This document shows, piece after piece, positions 16,947 through 25,825 of a DNA stretch of 64,000 nt. Under the pieces are notes generated by a model. That model ran no database searches. It was not told the origin of the DNA and saw only the letters and a program-made list of their open reading frames with translations. The stretch spans positions 372,001 to 436,000 of the forward strand of contig NZ_VISR01000002.1 of NCBI RefSeq assembly GCF_007827595.1, written 5' to 3'. Source of the stretch: Streptomyces sp. BK340. Lineage in GTDB: Bacteria; Actinomycetota; Actinomycetes; Streptomycetales; Streptomycetaceae. A program made the translations under genes and the position numbers. Every line of letters begins with the position of its first letter. Within the stretch, counting starts at the first letter, position 1.

Positions 16947-18248
16947 CTACGCGGTGACTCCGTCCGTTACGCTGCGTCCGCTGGCGGTGGAGACGTCGAA
17001 CTGGCCGGTTACGGCGGCGGTGATGAGGGCTTGGCGGCGTTCAGCGAGCAGGTCAGCCTGTTTCCCTGTAGCTGCCCGCAGCCTGTCAGCGTGATCCAGT
17101 GCGCTACTTACTCGCCCTACGATTTGACGCTGCTCGTCGAGAGGCGGGTAGTAGATGCGCAGCTTCAAACAGTCGTGAACTCGCATGTGTGAGTGCGCAG
17201 CACCGTCACTGGCTAGTTCGAACTGCCGCTTCATGAAAGAACTCAAAAAGTTGTACAAGAGAAACTCGGGGATCGTGCTTAGTGGATTTGGGCGGTACAA
17301 CATGACCTGTTGCCCAAGGAACACAGGTGCGTCAGAGGTAAGCAGTCCAGCCTCACCAACGGGGGCTTGTCTGGTGAACAGAACATCACCGATCCGAGGG
17401 GCGCCGCGCCGATTCCATTGTTTGAACGTCTCTTCCGATACCCGATAGGTGTCGTCAACGTTTACTTGCCCATCTCGGACGTTAGATGTTCGGAGCATGC
17501 GGTATGGAGTCTCGCCAGCTTCGATTGGGGCAGTCTTGTTGACACAGTCCAAGACCAGCTCGCATGCGCTGGTCACAGGCACGACACAGTCGTCGGAAAG
17601 GGCTTCAAGTTCCGCGTCAATAACGGCCGTGCGGCGAGCCACCGCCAGTTGCCCGGCTTTTCTCACCAGGCCTTCAATCTGATCCAGCCGGGCGGTCTCG
17701 GCGTCGAGGAAGTCCGCGATGCGGCACTGCTCATCCAGAGGCGGAAGCGGCAAGGGGAAACTCTTGATCTTGCTGCTATTGGTGGAAGCCAGGTTTGTGG
17801 TTCTCGTGCCGGTGCTCTCGAAATAGTGGCGGCCGTAGAGAGACTGGGTCACGTAGGCGAGGAAGCGGCCGCTGAGTCGCTGTGCATCGGGGCGCACCGC
17901 GAAGATGTGGTTCTGGTGCAGGCACCGGTCAAGTTCGCCCTGCCAGACCGTCCCACGGCCCAGCTTGTCCAAGTCCCCTCCTTCGGTCATCAGGACGTCA
18001 CCTGGACGAAGGGTGCTGCGTTGGGCCACACTTCGAGGCACAGTGATCTCGGTGACCGATTCGAGGTCGAGGCTCCCTGCTTGGACATTGGCGACACGCA
18101 AGTACGGACTGGTGACGACGTCACCAGTTACGTCCCGTTTGGCATCGACGGTCAGTCCATTCTGCAAGCGCGCGACATATCCGAGGCGTACAAGTTCGTA
18201 GGCGTCAGAGGGTTTGGGGGAAGGCGGTGTGACGGCTGAGGTGTTCAC
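16947..18248 (-). CDS. hsdS: Type I restriction-modification specificity subunit
   Basis: 433 aa from a GTG at 18248 whose GTGA overlaps the hsdM stop; GGAAG lies seven bases upstream. Two target-recognition domains are visible, each followed by a conserved helical spacer: PLPPLDEQCRIADFLDAETARLDQIEGLV (first repeat) and YPPLDEQRQIVGRVSSALDHADRLRA (second repeat). TRD-coding stretches (about 17150-17560 and 17740-17830) are noticeably less GC-rich than hsdM and hsdR, consistent with exchange of TRDs by recombination. It sets the DNA sequence recognised by the complex; the target cannot be read from sequence. Confidence 0.95.
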   Translation of the reverse strand: MNTSAVTPPSPKPSDAYELVRLGYVARLQNGLTVDAKRDVTGDVVTSPYLRVANVQAGSLDLESVTEITVPRSVAQRSTLRPGDVLMTEGGDLDKLGRGTVWQGELDRCLHQNHIFAVRPDAQRLSGRFLAYVTQSLYGRHYFESTGTRTTNLASTNSSKIKSFPLPLPPLDEQCRIADFLDAETARLDQIEGLVRKAGQLAVARRTAVIDAELEALSDDCVVPVTSACELVLDCVNKTAPIEAGETPYRMLRTSNVRDGQVNVDDTYRVSEETFKQWNRRGAPRIGDVLFTRQAPVGEAGLLTSDAPVFLGQQVMLYRPNPLSTIPEFLLYNFLSSFMKRQFELASDGAAHSHMRVHDCLKLRIYYPPLDEQRQIVGRVSSALDHADRLRAATGKQADLLAERRQALITAAVTGQFDVSTASGRSVTDGVTA

Positions 18249-20254
18249 GGGGCCACTTCCCTGAGCAGCTCCTGAATCTCCGCCTCCAGCGACTTCAACT
18301 CCGCGTCGATCTCTGCCAGCGGCCTCGGCGGCTTGTACACGTAGAAGTGCCGCGTGAACGGGATCTCGTAGCCGATCTTCGTCTTCGTGTGGTCGACCCA
18401 CGCGTCCGGCACGTGCGGCAGCACCTCGCGCTTCAGGTACTCCTCGACGTCCTCGCCCAGCGGCACGTTCTCGTAGTCCCGCAGGTCCGCGTCCGGCTCC
18501 GGCGCGCCCTTGACCTTCTGGACCTCGCCCTCCGGGTCCCGTACGCCGATCGTCTCCCGTACCGCCTTCGCGAACGGCGCTCCCGGCGGCCAGGTCAGCC
18601 CGGCCGCGACCACCGCGTCCTTGAGCGCGATGAACGCCTCGGACTTCGTCATCCAGGACGAGCCGAGCAACGTACGCACCGCCGCGACGAACTCCTCACT
18701 CCGCTCCAGCTTGGCCACCGGCTTGGCCTCCGCCAGCGCCGCCAGCGTCTCCTCAGTCACCTCGAACCGCAGCTTCAACGGCCGCTCCACGGTGATGCGC
18801 TGGTAGCCGAAGTCCTCGTTGGCGAAGACCTTGACCTTGCCGTGCAGAGCGTGCTCCGGGTCGCCCGCGACCTGGAGCGCCTCCGCGTACAGCCGCGTGA
18901 TGTCACCGATGTGGTCGGGGCGGCCGTTCGTCCCGTCGCCGAGCTCCTTGCGCTTGTCGCCGAGCGACTTGCGCATCTTCTGCCACTGGTCGCGCGCGTC
19001 GAGCAGGACGACCTTGCCCTTGTGGTCGGCGTCCTTGCGGTTGGTGAGGATCCAGAAGTACGTGGAGATGCCGGTGTTGTAGAAGAGCTGGTCGGGGAGG
19101 GCGACGATCGCCTCCAGCCAGTCGTTCTCCAGGATCCAGCGGCGGATGTTGGACTCGCCGGACTCGGCGGCGCCCGTGAACAGCGGGGAGCCGTTGAAGA
19201 CGATGGCGATGCGGGAGCCGCCCCCGCCGTTCACGTCCACCGGCTTCATCTTCGAGATCATGTGCTGGAGGAAGAGCAGCGAGCCGTCGTTGATGCGCGG
19301 CAGGCCCGCGCCGAAGCGGCCGGCGTCGCCGAGCGACTTGTGCTCGTACTCGACCTCCTCCTTGACCTTCTTCCACTCCACGCCGAACGGCGGGTTGGCG
19401 AGGATGTAGTCGAACTTCCGGCGGGAGTGGCCGTCGTCGGAGAACGAGTTGCCGAAGCGGATGTTCTCCGGGTTCTGGCCCTTGATCATGAGGTCGGACC
19501 GGCAGATCGCCCACGACTCGGGGTTGAGCTCCTGCCCGTACACCTCGACCGTCGCGTCCGGGTTGAGGGCCTTGATGCGGTCGTCGGCGGCGCTGAGCAT
19601 GCCGCCCGTGCCGCAGGCCGGGTCCATGACCGTACGGACGACACCGGGCAGGCTGAGGGCGTCCGCGTCGGGCGCCACCAGCAGGTTGACCATCAGCTTG
19701 ATGACCTCGCGCGGGGTGAAGTGCTCACCCGCGGTCTCGTTCGACTGCTCGGCGAAGCGGCGGATCAACTCCTCGAAGATGTAGCCCATGTTGTGGTTGG
19801 GCACGACGTCGGGGTGCAGGTCGAGGTCCGTGAACTTGCCGATGACCTGGTAGAGGAGGTTCGCGCCGTCGAGCTTCCTGACCTGCTGGTGGAACTCGTA
19901 CTTGTCGAGGACCTCGCGGGCGTTGTCGGAGAAGGCGCCGACGTAGATCTGCAGGTTCTTCGCCGCGTTCTGCGGGTCGGCCGCGATCTTCCGCAGCGTG
20001 AGGTCGCTCTTGTTGTAGAAGGAGTGGCCCGAGGCCTTGCGCAGGAAGTGGTCGGTGTCGATGTCCTGGCCCGCGAACCTGGCGACGGTCTCGACGACCT
20101 TCTCGCGCGTCGGCTCCAGGACGCACTCCAGGCGGCGCAGCACGGTGAACGGCAGGATGACCTTGCCGTAGTCGGACTGTCGGTAGTCACCGCGCAGGAG
20201 GTCGGCGACGGACCAGGCGTGGTTCGCCAGCTCCGTGTGCTTGCTGCTGTTCAA
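18245..20254 (-). CDS. hsdM: Type I restriction-modification DNA methyltransferase, M subunit
   Basis: 669 aa, longer than classic HsdM (about 520) because of a C-terminal extension (after about 480). The N-terminal HsdM_N helical domain is followed by the N6-adenine MTase core: FTPREVIKLMVNLL, the SAM motif MDPACGTGGML (about 215) and the catalytic ANPPFGVEW (NPPF, about 290). The ORF ends overlapping hsdS. It methylates adenine in the site specified by HsdS to protect host DNA. First of the tightly coupled hsdM-hsdS-hsdR set; preceded 90 nt upstream by another MTase gene on the same strand. Confidence 0.96.
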   Translation of the reverse strand: MNSSKHTELANHAWSVADLLRGDYRQSDYGKVILPFTVLRRLECVLEPTREKVVETVARFAGQDIDTDHFLRKASGHSFYNKSDLTLRKIAADPQNAAKNLQIYVGAFSDNAREVLDKYEFHQQVRKLDGANLLYQVIGKFTDLDLHPDVVPNHNMGYIFEELIRRFAEQSNETAGEHFTPREVIKLMVNLLVAPDADALSLPGVVRTVMDPACGTGGMLSAADDRIKALNPDATVEVYGQELNPESWAICRSDLMIKGQNPENIRFGNSFSDDGHSRRKFDYILANPPFGVEWKKVKEEVEYEHKSLGDAGRFGAGLPRINDGSLLFLQHMISKMKPVDVNGGGGSRIAIVFNGSPLFTGAAESGESNIRRWILENDWLEAIVALPDQLFYNTGISTYFWILTNRKDADHKGKVVLLDARDQWQKMRKSLGDKRKELGDGTNGRPDHIGDITRLYAEALQVAGDPEHALHGKVKVFANEDFGYQRITVERPLKLRFEVTEETLAALAEAKPVAKLERSEEFVAAVRTLLGSSWMTKSEAFIALKDAVVAAGLTWPPGAPFAKAVRETIGVRDPEGEVQKVKGAPEPDADLRDYENVPLGEDVEEYLKREVLPHVPDAWVDHTKTKIGYEIPFTRHFYVYKPPRPLAEIDAELKSLEAEIQELLREVAP

Positions 20255-20344
20255 GAGGTCCCGGCTTCCTTCCGAAGAGCGCCGTCCGGGCGTGGGACGG
20301 CAGGGATCCAGTGTGGTCGTGTGCGGGGGGACGCGTGGGGCGTT

Positions 20345-22594
20345 TCAGGCGGAACGGCTGTCCGGGGTGTCCGGTGGCAGGAGTACGCCGGCGGTGAGGC
20401 CGGTGGTGAGGGTGGCCGCGGTGTCGGCGGCGAGGTCGGCGGTTCGGCGGACGGCCGCGCGCAGCTCGTACACGCGGCGGAAGGCCTCCCCGTAGCGCCG
20501 CTGCTCCTCCAGGGGCAGCAGGGGTACGCGCAGCCGGCCCGGTGTGACGTGCACGTGGGTGCTGCCGGTGGACGCGGAGGCGATGTTGTCCTCGGCGCCG
20601 AGGAACCCGGCCAGGAACCACGGGTCGAGGCGGGCGGGGTCGGGGCGCAGGAGGTGGATGTGCGGACCGAGCAGGGCTCCGGCGTCCTGGTCGTCCGCGA
20701 CCCGGGTCATCGAGGCCGCGGCGCCGCCGCCCCCGAGGGCGCGTACGAGGACGTCACCGGCGGCGACGGGTTGCGCGGCGTCCGCGTGGAGGTCGACGGC
20801 CCTGATGGACGGCGGGTTTCCGGCGGAGATGTCCGAGGCCGTGAGGACCGGTCGGTCCATGGTGGGGGCGGCGGAGCCCTTGGAGCCTCGGGTGCCGGAC
20901 GGCGCCGCCCGCAGCACGGTCAGTGCCCCGCCGCGTGCCAGGTCGGAGACGGTCGCCGTACGCCACTCGCGGGCCGAGGCCCCGGACGGCTGCCACCCGC
21001 CGGACGCGGAGGCGGCCGCCAAGGCGGCTACCTGGTCGGCCAGTTGGTCGTGCAGGTCGTGGACGCGGCGGGCGAGGGCGGCCGGGTCGATGTCGGCCGC
21101 GGTCGCCCGCACATGGCGGGCCGGGGTGACGTCGACGACGTCGTCGAGGAGGTCGACGAGCGGCACCGCGCGGGCGACGCCGGGCTCGTCGGCGTAGGTG
21201 TCGGGGGCGGTGGTGAACGCGGCCCACTGGCCGAGGACCCGCTCGGTCAGCCCCTCCCAGTCGAAGGAGGAGGCAGAGGCGGAAGAGGCAGAGGAGGCGG
21301 CGGAGGAGGAGGGGCCGGATCGGCGGGGGCGTGAGCCGCCGCGGGTCCCGGCGCCGGCCGTGGCCATGTCGGTGGCGGACGGTGTGCCCGCGGCGCCGTC
21401 CCGCTGCTCGCCCTCCCCGTCCACGAACAGCACCGTCGTACGGTCCGTGCCGCCCGGCTCGGGGCGTTGGAGCACCCAGATCTGCAGGCCGATGTGGAGC
21501 GGATACGCGGCACGCGCCGGAAGTGACACGACGGCGCGCAAGGCCCCGCTGCGGATGAGTTCCGCGCGGATGCGGCGGCCGGAGGAACGGAAGGCGAGCG
21601 CGGGCGGCAGCAGCATGACCGCGTGGCCGCCGGGCTCCACGTGCGCGAGAGCGTGCTGCACCCAGGCCAGTTCTGATTCGAAGCGCGGCGGGACCCCGTA
21701 CGCCCACCTCGGGTCGTAGGCCAGCTCGTCGTGACCCCAGTCGCGGTCGCCGAACGGCGGGTTGCACAGGACGGCGTCCACGGTGACGTCGGGGAAGGCG
21801 TCGGCGCGCAGGCTGTCGCCGACGCGGATCGCCGTCTCGGCCTCGGGCGCGGCGAGCAGCAGCCGGACCGCGGTGCGCCGGCCCTGGACGGGGAGCGAGT
21901 CCTGCCCGAACAGCTCCTGTGCGCCCTGCCGGGCGGCGGCGGCGAGGAGCGTGCCGCTGCCGCAGGCGGGGTCGAGGACGCGGGACGCGCCGGCGGGCAG
22001 GAGCCGTGCCATGAGCAGGGCCAGGCCCTCCGGGGTCTGGTAAACGCCGCTGGCGGCGCCCTCGTCCAGTTCGCGTTCGGCGAGGACGTCGAGGGCGGCC
22101 TGGGCCCCCGCCTCACGGACGCAGCCCAGCAGCGCGCGGACCGCGCCCGCGTCGTCCGGGCCGTAGCGGACCGGCTCGGCCTCGGGCACGGTGGCCGGGA
22201 GCTCGCCGGCGGCCTTCTCCGCTCGGGCGAGCAGCTGGTCGTCGGGCACGGCGGCGAGTTCGGCCAGCTCGTCCGGCGCGCGGCGGGACGCGGCAGCCAC
22301 CAGGGGGAACAGCCGCGCGGCCACGCCCGAGCCGGGTCCCAGCAGCCGTAGCGCCGTACGCAGCTCCTCGGTCGGCGAGGCGGTGGAGGTGTGCCCACGT
22401 GCCCGCAGCCATGCCTGGACGGCCGGCAGGTCGTAGAGCGGGCTGGTCTCCGTGCCTGCGCTGGGGGCCGGGAAGTCGTCGTGGCGGCGGCGCCAGTTGC
22501 TCACGGTGGCGCGCGTGACCCCCGCGATGCGGGAGATCTCGGCGGCCGTCACATGCGCGGAGGGCGCCGGCTGGGCTGGTGGCTGCTGGGGCAT
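20345..22594 (-). CDS. HTH-containing N6-adenine DNA methylase with HsdS-like C-terminus
   Basis: 749 aa from ATG 22594 (frame also open to 22645). Order: N-terminal HTH (ISRIAGVTRATVSNWRRRHDDFP), helical linker, MTase core with YQTPEGLALLMARL, SAM motif DPACGSGTLL and catalytic CNPPFGDRDWG, a low-complexity Ser/Ala linker (about residues 405-430), then a region ending in RVPLLPLEEQRRYGEAFRRVYELRAAVRR, which resembles the spacer helix of HsdS specificity subunits. It therefore looks like an M-S half fusion. No nuclease motif is seen. It may modify a second site, or act as a methylation-linked regulator through its HTH. It heads the hsdM-hsdS-hsdR operon. Confidence 0.88.
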   Translation of the reverse strand: MPQQPPAQPAPSAHVTAAEISRIAGVTRATVSNWRRRHDDFPAPSAGTETSPLYDLPAVQAWLRARGHTSTASPTEELRTALRLLGPGSGVAARLFPLVAAASRRAPDELAELAAVPDDQLLARAEKAAGELPATVPEAEPVRYGPDDAGAVRALLGCVREAGAQAALDVLAERELDEGAASGVYQTPEGLALLMARLLPAGASRVLDPACGSGTLLAAAARQGAQELFGQDSLPVQGRRTAVRLLLAAPEAETAIRVGDSLRADAFPDVTVDAVLCNPPFGDRDWGHDELAYDPRWAYGVPPRFESELAWVQHALAHVEPGGHAVMLLPPALAFRSSGRRIRAELIRSGALRAVVSLPARAAYPLHIGLQIWVLQRPEPGGTDRTTVLFVDGEGEQRDGAAGTPSATDMATAGAGTRGGSRPRRSGPSSSAASSASSASASSFDWEGLTERVLGQWAAFTTAPDTYADEPGVARAVPLVDLLDDVVDVTPARHVRATAADIDPAALARRVHDLHDQLADQVAALAAASASGGWQPSGASAREWRTATVSDLARGGALTVLRAAPSGTRGSKGSAAPTMDRPVLTASDISAGNPPSIRAVDLHADAAQPVAAGDVLVRALGGGGAAASMTRVADDQDAGALLGPHIHLLRPDPARLDPWFLAGFLGAEDNIASASTGSTHVHVTPGRLRVPLLPLEEQRRYGEAFRRVYELRAAVRRTADLAADTAATLTTGLTAGVLLPPDTPDSRSA

Positions 22595-22897
22595 GGCGTG
22601 GGGTTCCGCACCTCTCGGGCCAGTCGGATAGTGAACGGTTAACACATTACTGCAGTCGTCAAGCCTGTGAAGCTGATTGACGGTGCTTTCAGTGTTGTGC
22701 TTATCTGGTTACGCTTCCGAATGGAAGCATGCGCCGTGACTCCGCAACCGCACCGTGAAGCGTCCTGGCGCCGTACCGCGCCACGCATCCGATCTCTCCC
22801 GGTCCCTTTTTGTTGCAACGCCACACCTCGGGGCCATCCACTCCGCGTCCATTCCGCACCGCAGTCGCCACCCACCGCACACACGGGAGGAACCCGC
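22595..22897. promoter_or_regulatory. Divergent promoter region of the R-M and ATPase/helicase operons
   Basis: About 300 nt with an unusually AT-rich core (about 22625-22730, including GAACGGTTAACACATTAC and TGTTGTGCTTATCTGGTT). It separates the minus-strand MTase/R-M operon from the plus-strand ATPase operon and must hold both promoters; the HTH of the MTase protein is a candidate regulator. A GGGAGG site at 22885-22890 serves the plus-strand gene. Confidence 0.5.
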
Positions 22898-25363
22898 ATG
22901 ACCGTGACGGAACAGCCCCGGCAGAACGCACACCACCCCACCGACCCCGCCCGTCCGGTCCCGGCCGACCAGCCCGTGAGCGTGGCCGGTCTGGTGGAGG
23001 CCCGCCTGGCTGAGGAGGCGCTCACCGAGCCCGTGAAGGTGCTCCTGAAGGAGGCCCTGGGTGACGGAGAGCCCCGGGGGACCTCCTCTGTCGGCCGGAT
23101 CTACCTCGAATCCGTCGCCGTCGCCCGGTTCCGTGGCATCGGACCGCGCGCCTGGCTCAAGCTCAGCCCCAGACCCGGCGTGAACCTGGTCGTGGGTCGC
23201 AACGGCTCCGGCAAGTCCAGCATCGCCGAGGCCATCGAGACAGCCTTCACCGGCGTGAACATGCGCTGGCAGGGGCAGCACGCGATGCGCAGCAGCAACT
23301 GGCGCAACCTCCACGACACCGACGGCAGGCCGGAGATCGAGGTCAAGCTCGCCGTCGCGGGCGACACCGGCCGCAGCACCCTCACCCGCACCTGGGAGGG
23401 CGACGACTTCGACGCCTCCCAGGCCGAGCTCAAGCGACCCGGGCACGACCGCGCCCCCCTCGACCAGGCGGACTGGAAGCAGGCCCTGCGGGACTTCCGG
23501 CCCTTCCTGTCGTACGTCGACCTCGACCGCATGATCAGTGGCAAGCCCTCCGAGATGTACGACGCCATCGCCACCATCCTCGGCCTGGGGCAGCTCAGCG
23601 CCGCCGACGGCCGGCTCCGCCAGGAGGCCAAGGCGCTCGAAGACGCGGACAAGGCGGCGAAGGCGGAGCTGCCGGGCCTCAAGGACGCGCTGTACGAGTT
23701 GGAGGACGACGACCGGGCGGTCCAGGCACTCGTCGCCGTCGACACGGCGGGAACCCCTGACTTCGCGACCGTCGAAGCCCTGGTCGCCGGTCTGCCCACC
23801 GACACGGACGATGGCCTGCTCTCCGGGCTGCGCGCCGAGGCCGACGTGCAGGGACCCGAGATGGCGCAGGTCCACGCGGCCCTGGACCGCCTGCGCAATG
23901 CTCTCGCCGATGCCGAGGACCTGCGCGGCACCGGCGCCGAGGACGCCCTGCGGCGTGCGGAACTCCTCGAACGGGCTGTGGCGCACCACGACCGTCACCC
24001 CGACGCGGCCGCCTGCCCCGTGTGCGGGACCGACGGGATGCTGGACGCGGCATGGGCCGCGGACGCCATCGCCCAGATCGCCGCACTGCGGCAGGAGGCG
24101 GAGGCAGCCGCGGGCGCGCGCAGCGAACTCCGGTCGGCCGCGCGGGCCGTGCAGGACCTCGTCCACACGCCCCGACAGATCCCCGCCGCCCTGGCCGACC
24201 CGTGGCGCGCCTGGACCGCCTGCCGGACGATCAGTGATCCCGGCGAGCTCGCCCAGCGCGCCCACGAGGCCGCCGCGACCCTGGCCGATGCCTGCGCCGC
24301 GGTCAAGGAGAACGCCGTCAGGGAACTGGAGAAGCGGGACGAACGCTGGCGCGGGCTCGTCACCCGCCTGGCGGGCTGGGCGGAGAGGGCCCGTGCCGTG
24401 GAGGCGAACAAACCCCGGTTGCGGGACATCAGGAAGGCGAGCACCTGGATCAAGGCGCTGGCCGCCGAGTTGCGGGAACAGCGGATGGAAGGCTTCGCCG
24501 ACCAGTCGCAGCGCATCTGGGAGCGGCTCCGCCAGGAGAGCAACATCGACCTCAAGGCCGTGAGCCTGAAGGGCAGCGAGAAGGCCAACGTCCGCAAGCT
24601 CGTCATGGACGTCACCGTCGACGGCCATGAGGCCTCGGCTCTCAGCGTCATGAGCCAGGGCGAGCAGCACTCCCTCGCGCTGTCCCTGTTCCTGCCTCGG
24701 GCCGCCACCGCCGACAGCCCGTTCGGCTTCATCGTCATCGATGATCCCGTGCAGTCCATGGACCCCGCCAAGGTCAACGGACTCGCCCAGGTCCTGCACG
24801 AGCTCGGCGAGCACCGGCAGGTCGTCGTCTTCACCCACGACACCCGGCTCCAGCGGGCGTTCACCAGCCAGGATCTGCCCGTGACGGTGTTCGAGGTCGA
24901 GCGGGCCAAGTCGTCCAAGGTGAAGGTCAAGCCGGTGACAGACCCGGTACGGCAGGCACTCGACGACGCGCGGGCCCTCGCCAGTACCAGTGGCCTGCCG
25001 TCGGCGGCACGGACCCACGTGCTGCCCAGCCTGTGCCGTATCGCCCTGGAGAACGCCTTCCTCGAAGCCGCCTGGATCCGGCATCACCGCTCCGGCGCGC
25101 CCGAGGACGAGCTGCAGGCCGCCGTCGGCAGCGCCGACAAGCTCATGAAGGTCGCGGCACTGGCCCTGTTCGGCGACGCCGGCCGGACCGGCGACGTCTA
25201 CCGGGAACTGCGCACCCTTTGCGGACCGCGTGCGGTGGACCTCCTCAAGGAGTGCCAGAACGGCGCCCACGCCAGGGGAGCGCAGATCACCGACCCCCAC
25301 CGCTTCGTTGACGACATCGAGATCATGGCGCAGAAGGTGCGCAAGCCGGGGGTGACTGCGTGA
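22898..25363 (+). CDS. SMC/Rad50-like AAA ATPase with a zinc-hook CxxC
   Basis: 821 aa from ATG 22898, chosen because GGGAGG precedes it. Motifs: Walker A GRNGSGKSS (about 100-108), coiled-coil insert with a single CPVCG (Cys373, Cys376) like a Rad50 hook, ABC signature LSVMSQGEQHSLAL (about 582-595), Walker B FIVIDDPVQSMDP (from 611) and H-loop VFTHD. The insert is shorter than in true Rad50. After the ATPase head there is a C-terminal extension (about 680-821) without a known motif. Similar stand-alone ATPases drive defence systems such as RloC, Septu and Lamassu, but I cannot equate it with any. Overlaps the next gene. Confidence 0.85.
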   Translation: MTVTEQPRQNAHHPTDPARPVPADQPVSVAGLVEARLAEEALTEPVKVLLKEALGDGEPRGTSSVGRIYLESVAVARFRGIGPRAWLKLSPRPGVNLVVGRNGSGKSSIAEAIETAFTGVNMRWQGQHAMRSSNWRNLHDTDGRPEIEVKLAVAGDTGRSTLTRTWEGDDFDASQAELKRPGHDRAPLDQADWKQALRDFRPFLSYVDLDRMISGKPSEMYDAIATILGLGQLSAADGRLRQEAKALEDADKAAKAELPGLKDALYELEDDDRAVQALVAVDTAGTPDFATVEALVAGLPTDTDDGLLSGLRAEADVQGPEMAQVHAALDRLRNALADAEDLRGTGAEDALRRAELLERAVAHHDRHPDAAACPVCGTDGMLDAAWAADAIAQIAALRQEAEAAAGARSELRSAARAVQDLVHTPRQIPAALADPWRAWTACRTISDPGELAQRAHEAAATLADACAAVKENAVRELEKRDERWRGLVTRLAGWAERARAVEANKPRLRDIRKASTWIKALAAELREQRMEGFADQSQRIWERLRQESNIDLKAVSLKGSEKANVRKLVMDVTVDGHEASALSVMSQGEQHSLALSLFLPRAATADSPFGFIVIDDPVQSMDPAKVNGLAQVLHELGEHRQVVVFTHDTRLQRAFTSQDLPVTVFEVERAKSSKVKVKPVTDPVRQALDDARALASTSGLPSAARTHVLPSLCRIALENAFLEAAWIRHHRSGAPEDELQAAVGSADKLMKVAALALFGDAGRTGDVYRELRTLCGPRAVDLLKECQNGAHARGAQITDPHRFVDDIEIMAQKVRKPGVTA

Positions 25364-25731
25364 TGAGCACTCCCACCACCTCGGTCGAGGAGCTCCTGCT
25401 GACGGCGGATCAGCTGCTTGCCGCCCGTACGGGCGCCACGACCGCCGGCCGACACCGCGGAGCCTCCCTCGCTCTGCGGACCGCCCTGGAGCTCTCCATC
25501 GACCGCGTGCTCGACGCCGCGGTGCCGGGGCTCGCCGACACCACGACGCGGGCCAAGATGCTGTGCCTCCACTGCTACACCGCGGCGGAGACCGCTCGCC
25601 GCACCAACGCCGTCTGGTCGCACCTCTGCCTGGGATGCCACTACCACCAGTACGAGATCGGCCCCACGCACGACCAGGTTCGCGCCTGGCGGACGGAGGT
25701 CGGCGAGCTGGTCGGGAGGTTGACCATCTGA
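25363..25731 (+). CDS. Small CxxC-CxxC protein of the ATPase-helicase operon
   Basis: 122 aa (ATG 25363 in a TGATG overlap with the ATPase gene; GTG 25360 is an alternative). The N-terminal half is helical; the C-terminal half has CLHC and CLGC 17 residues apart, a likely zinc site. An RAKMLCLH stretch fits the R-x4-6-H pattern of HEPN ribonucleases, but the first Cys pair overlaps it, so this may be coincidence. No family recognised. Tight coupling argues it works with the ATPase. Confidence 0.75.
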   Translation: MSTPTTSVEELLLTADQLLAARTGATTAGRHRGASLALRTALELSIDRVLDAAVPGLADTTTRAKMLCLHCYTAAETARRTNAVWSHLCLGCHYHQYEIGPTHDQVRAWRTEVGELVGRLTI

Positions 25732-25825
25732 CTGTTTGTTACCAGCAGGTCTCTGATAGTTATTTCGACGGGGCCGGGCGTATGCCCGTCGCAGCGTCCT
25801 CCGGGGTGCTGCAAGGGGAGGGGAT

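Noticed and set aside
13882..17094. Very long plus-strand open frame opposite hsdR (about 1070 codons)
   Set aside because: Mirror of hsdR in high-GC DNA; low-complexity Val/Arg/Leu/Gly composition and no domain.
18347..21334. Long plus-strand open frame opposite hsdM and the second MTase
   Set aside because: Antisense shadow of two genes with clear motifs; the product has no family similarity.
22898..25363. Assigning the ATPase as DndD, RloC or Lamassu
   Set aside because: No dnd genes nearby, no anticodon-nuclease motif seen in the C-terminus, and partners do not fit; the call is left at family level.
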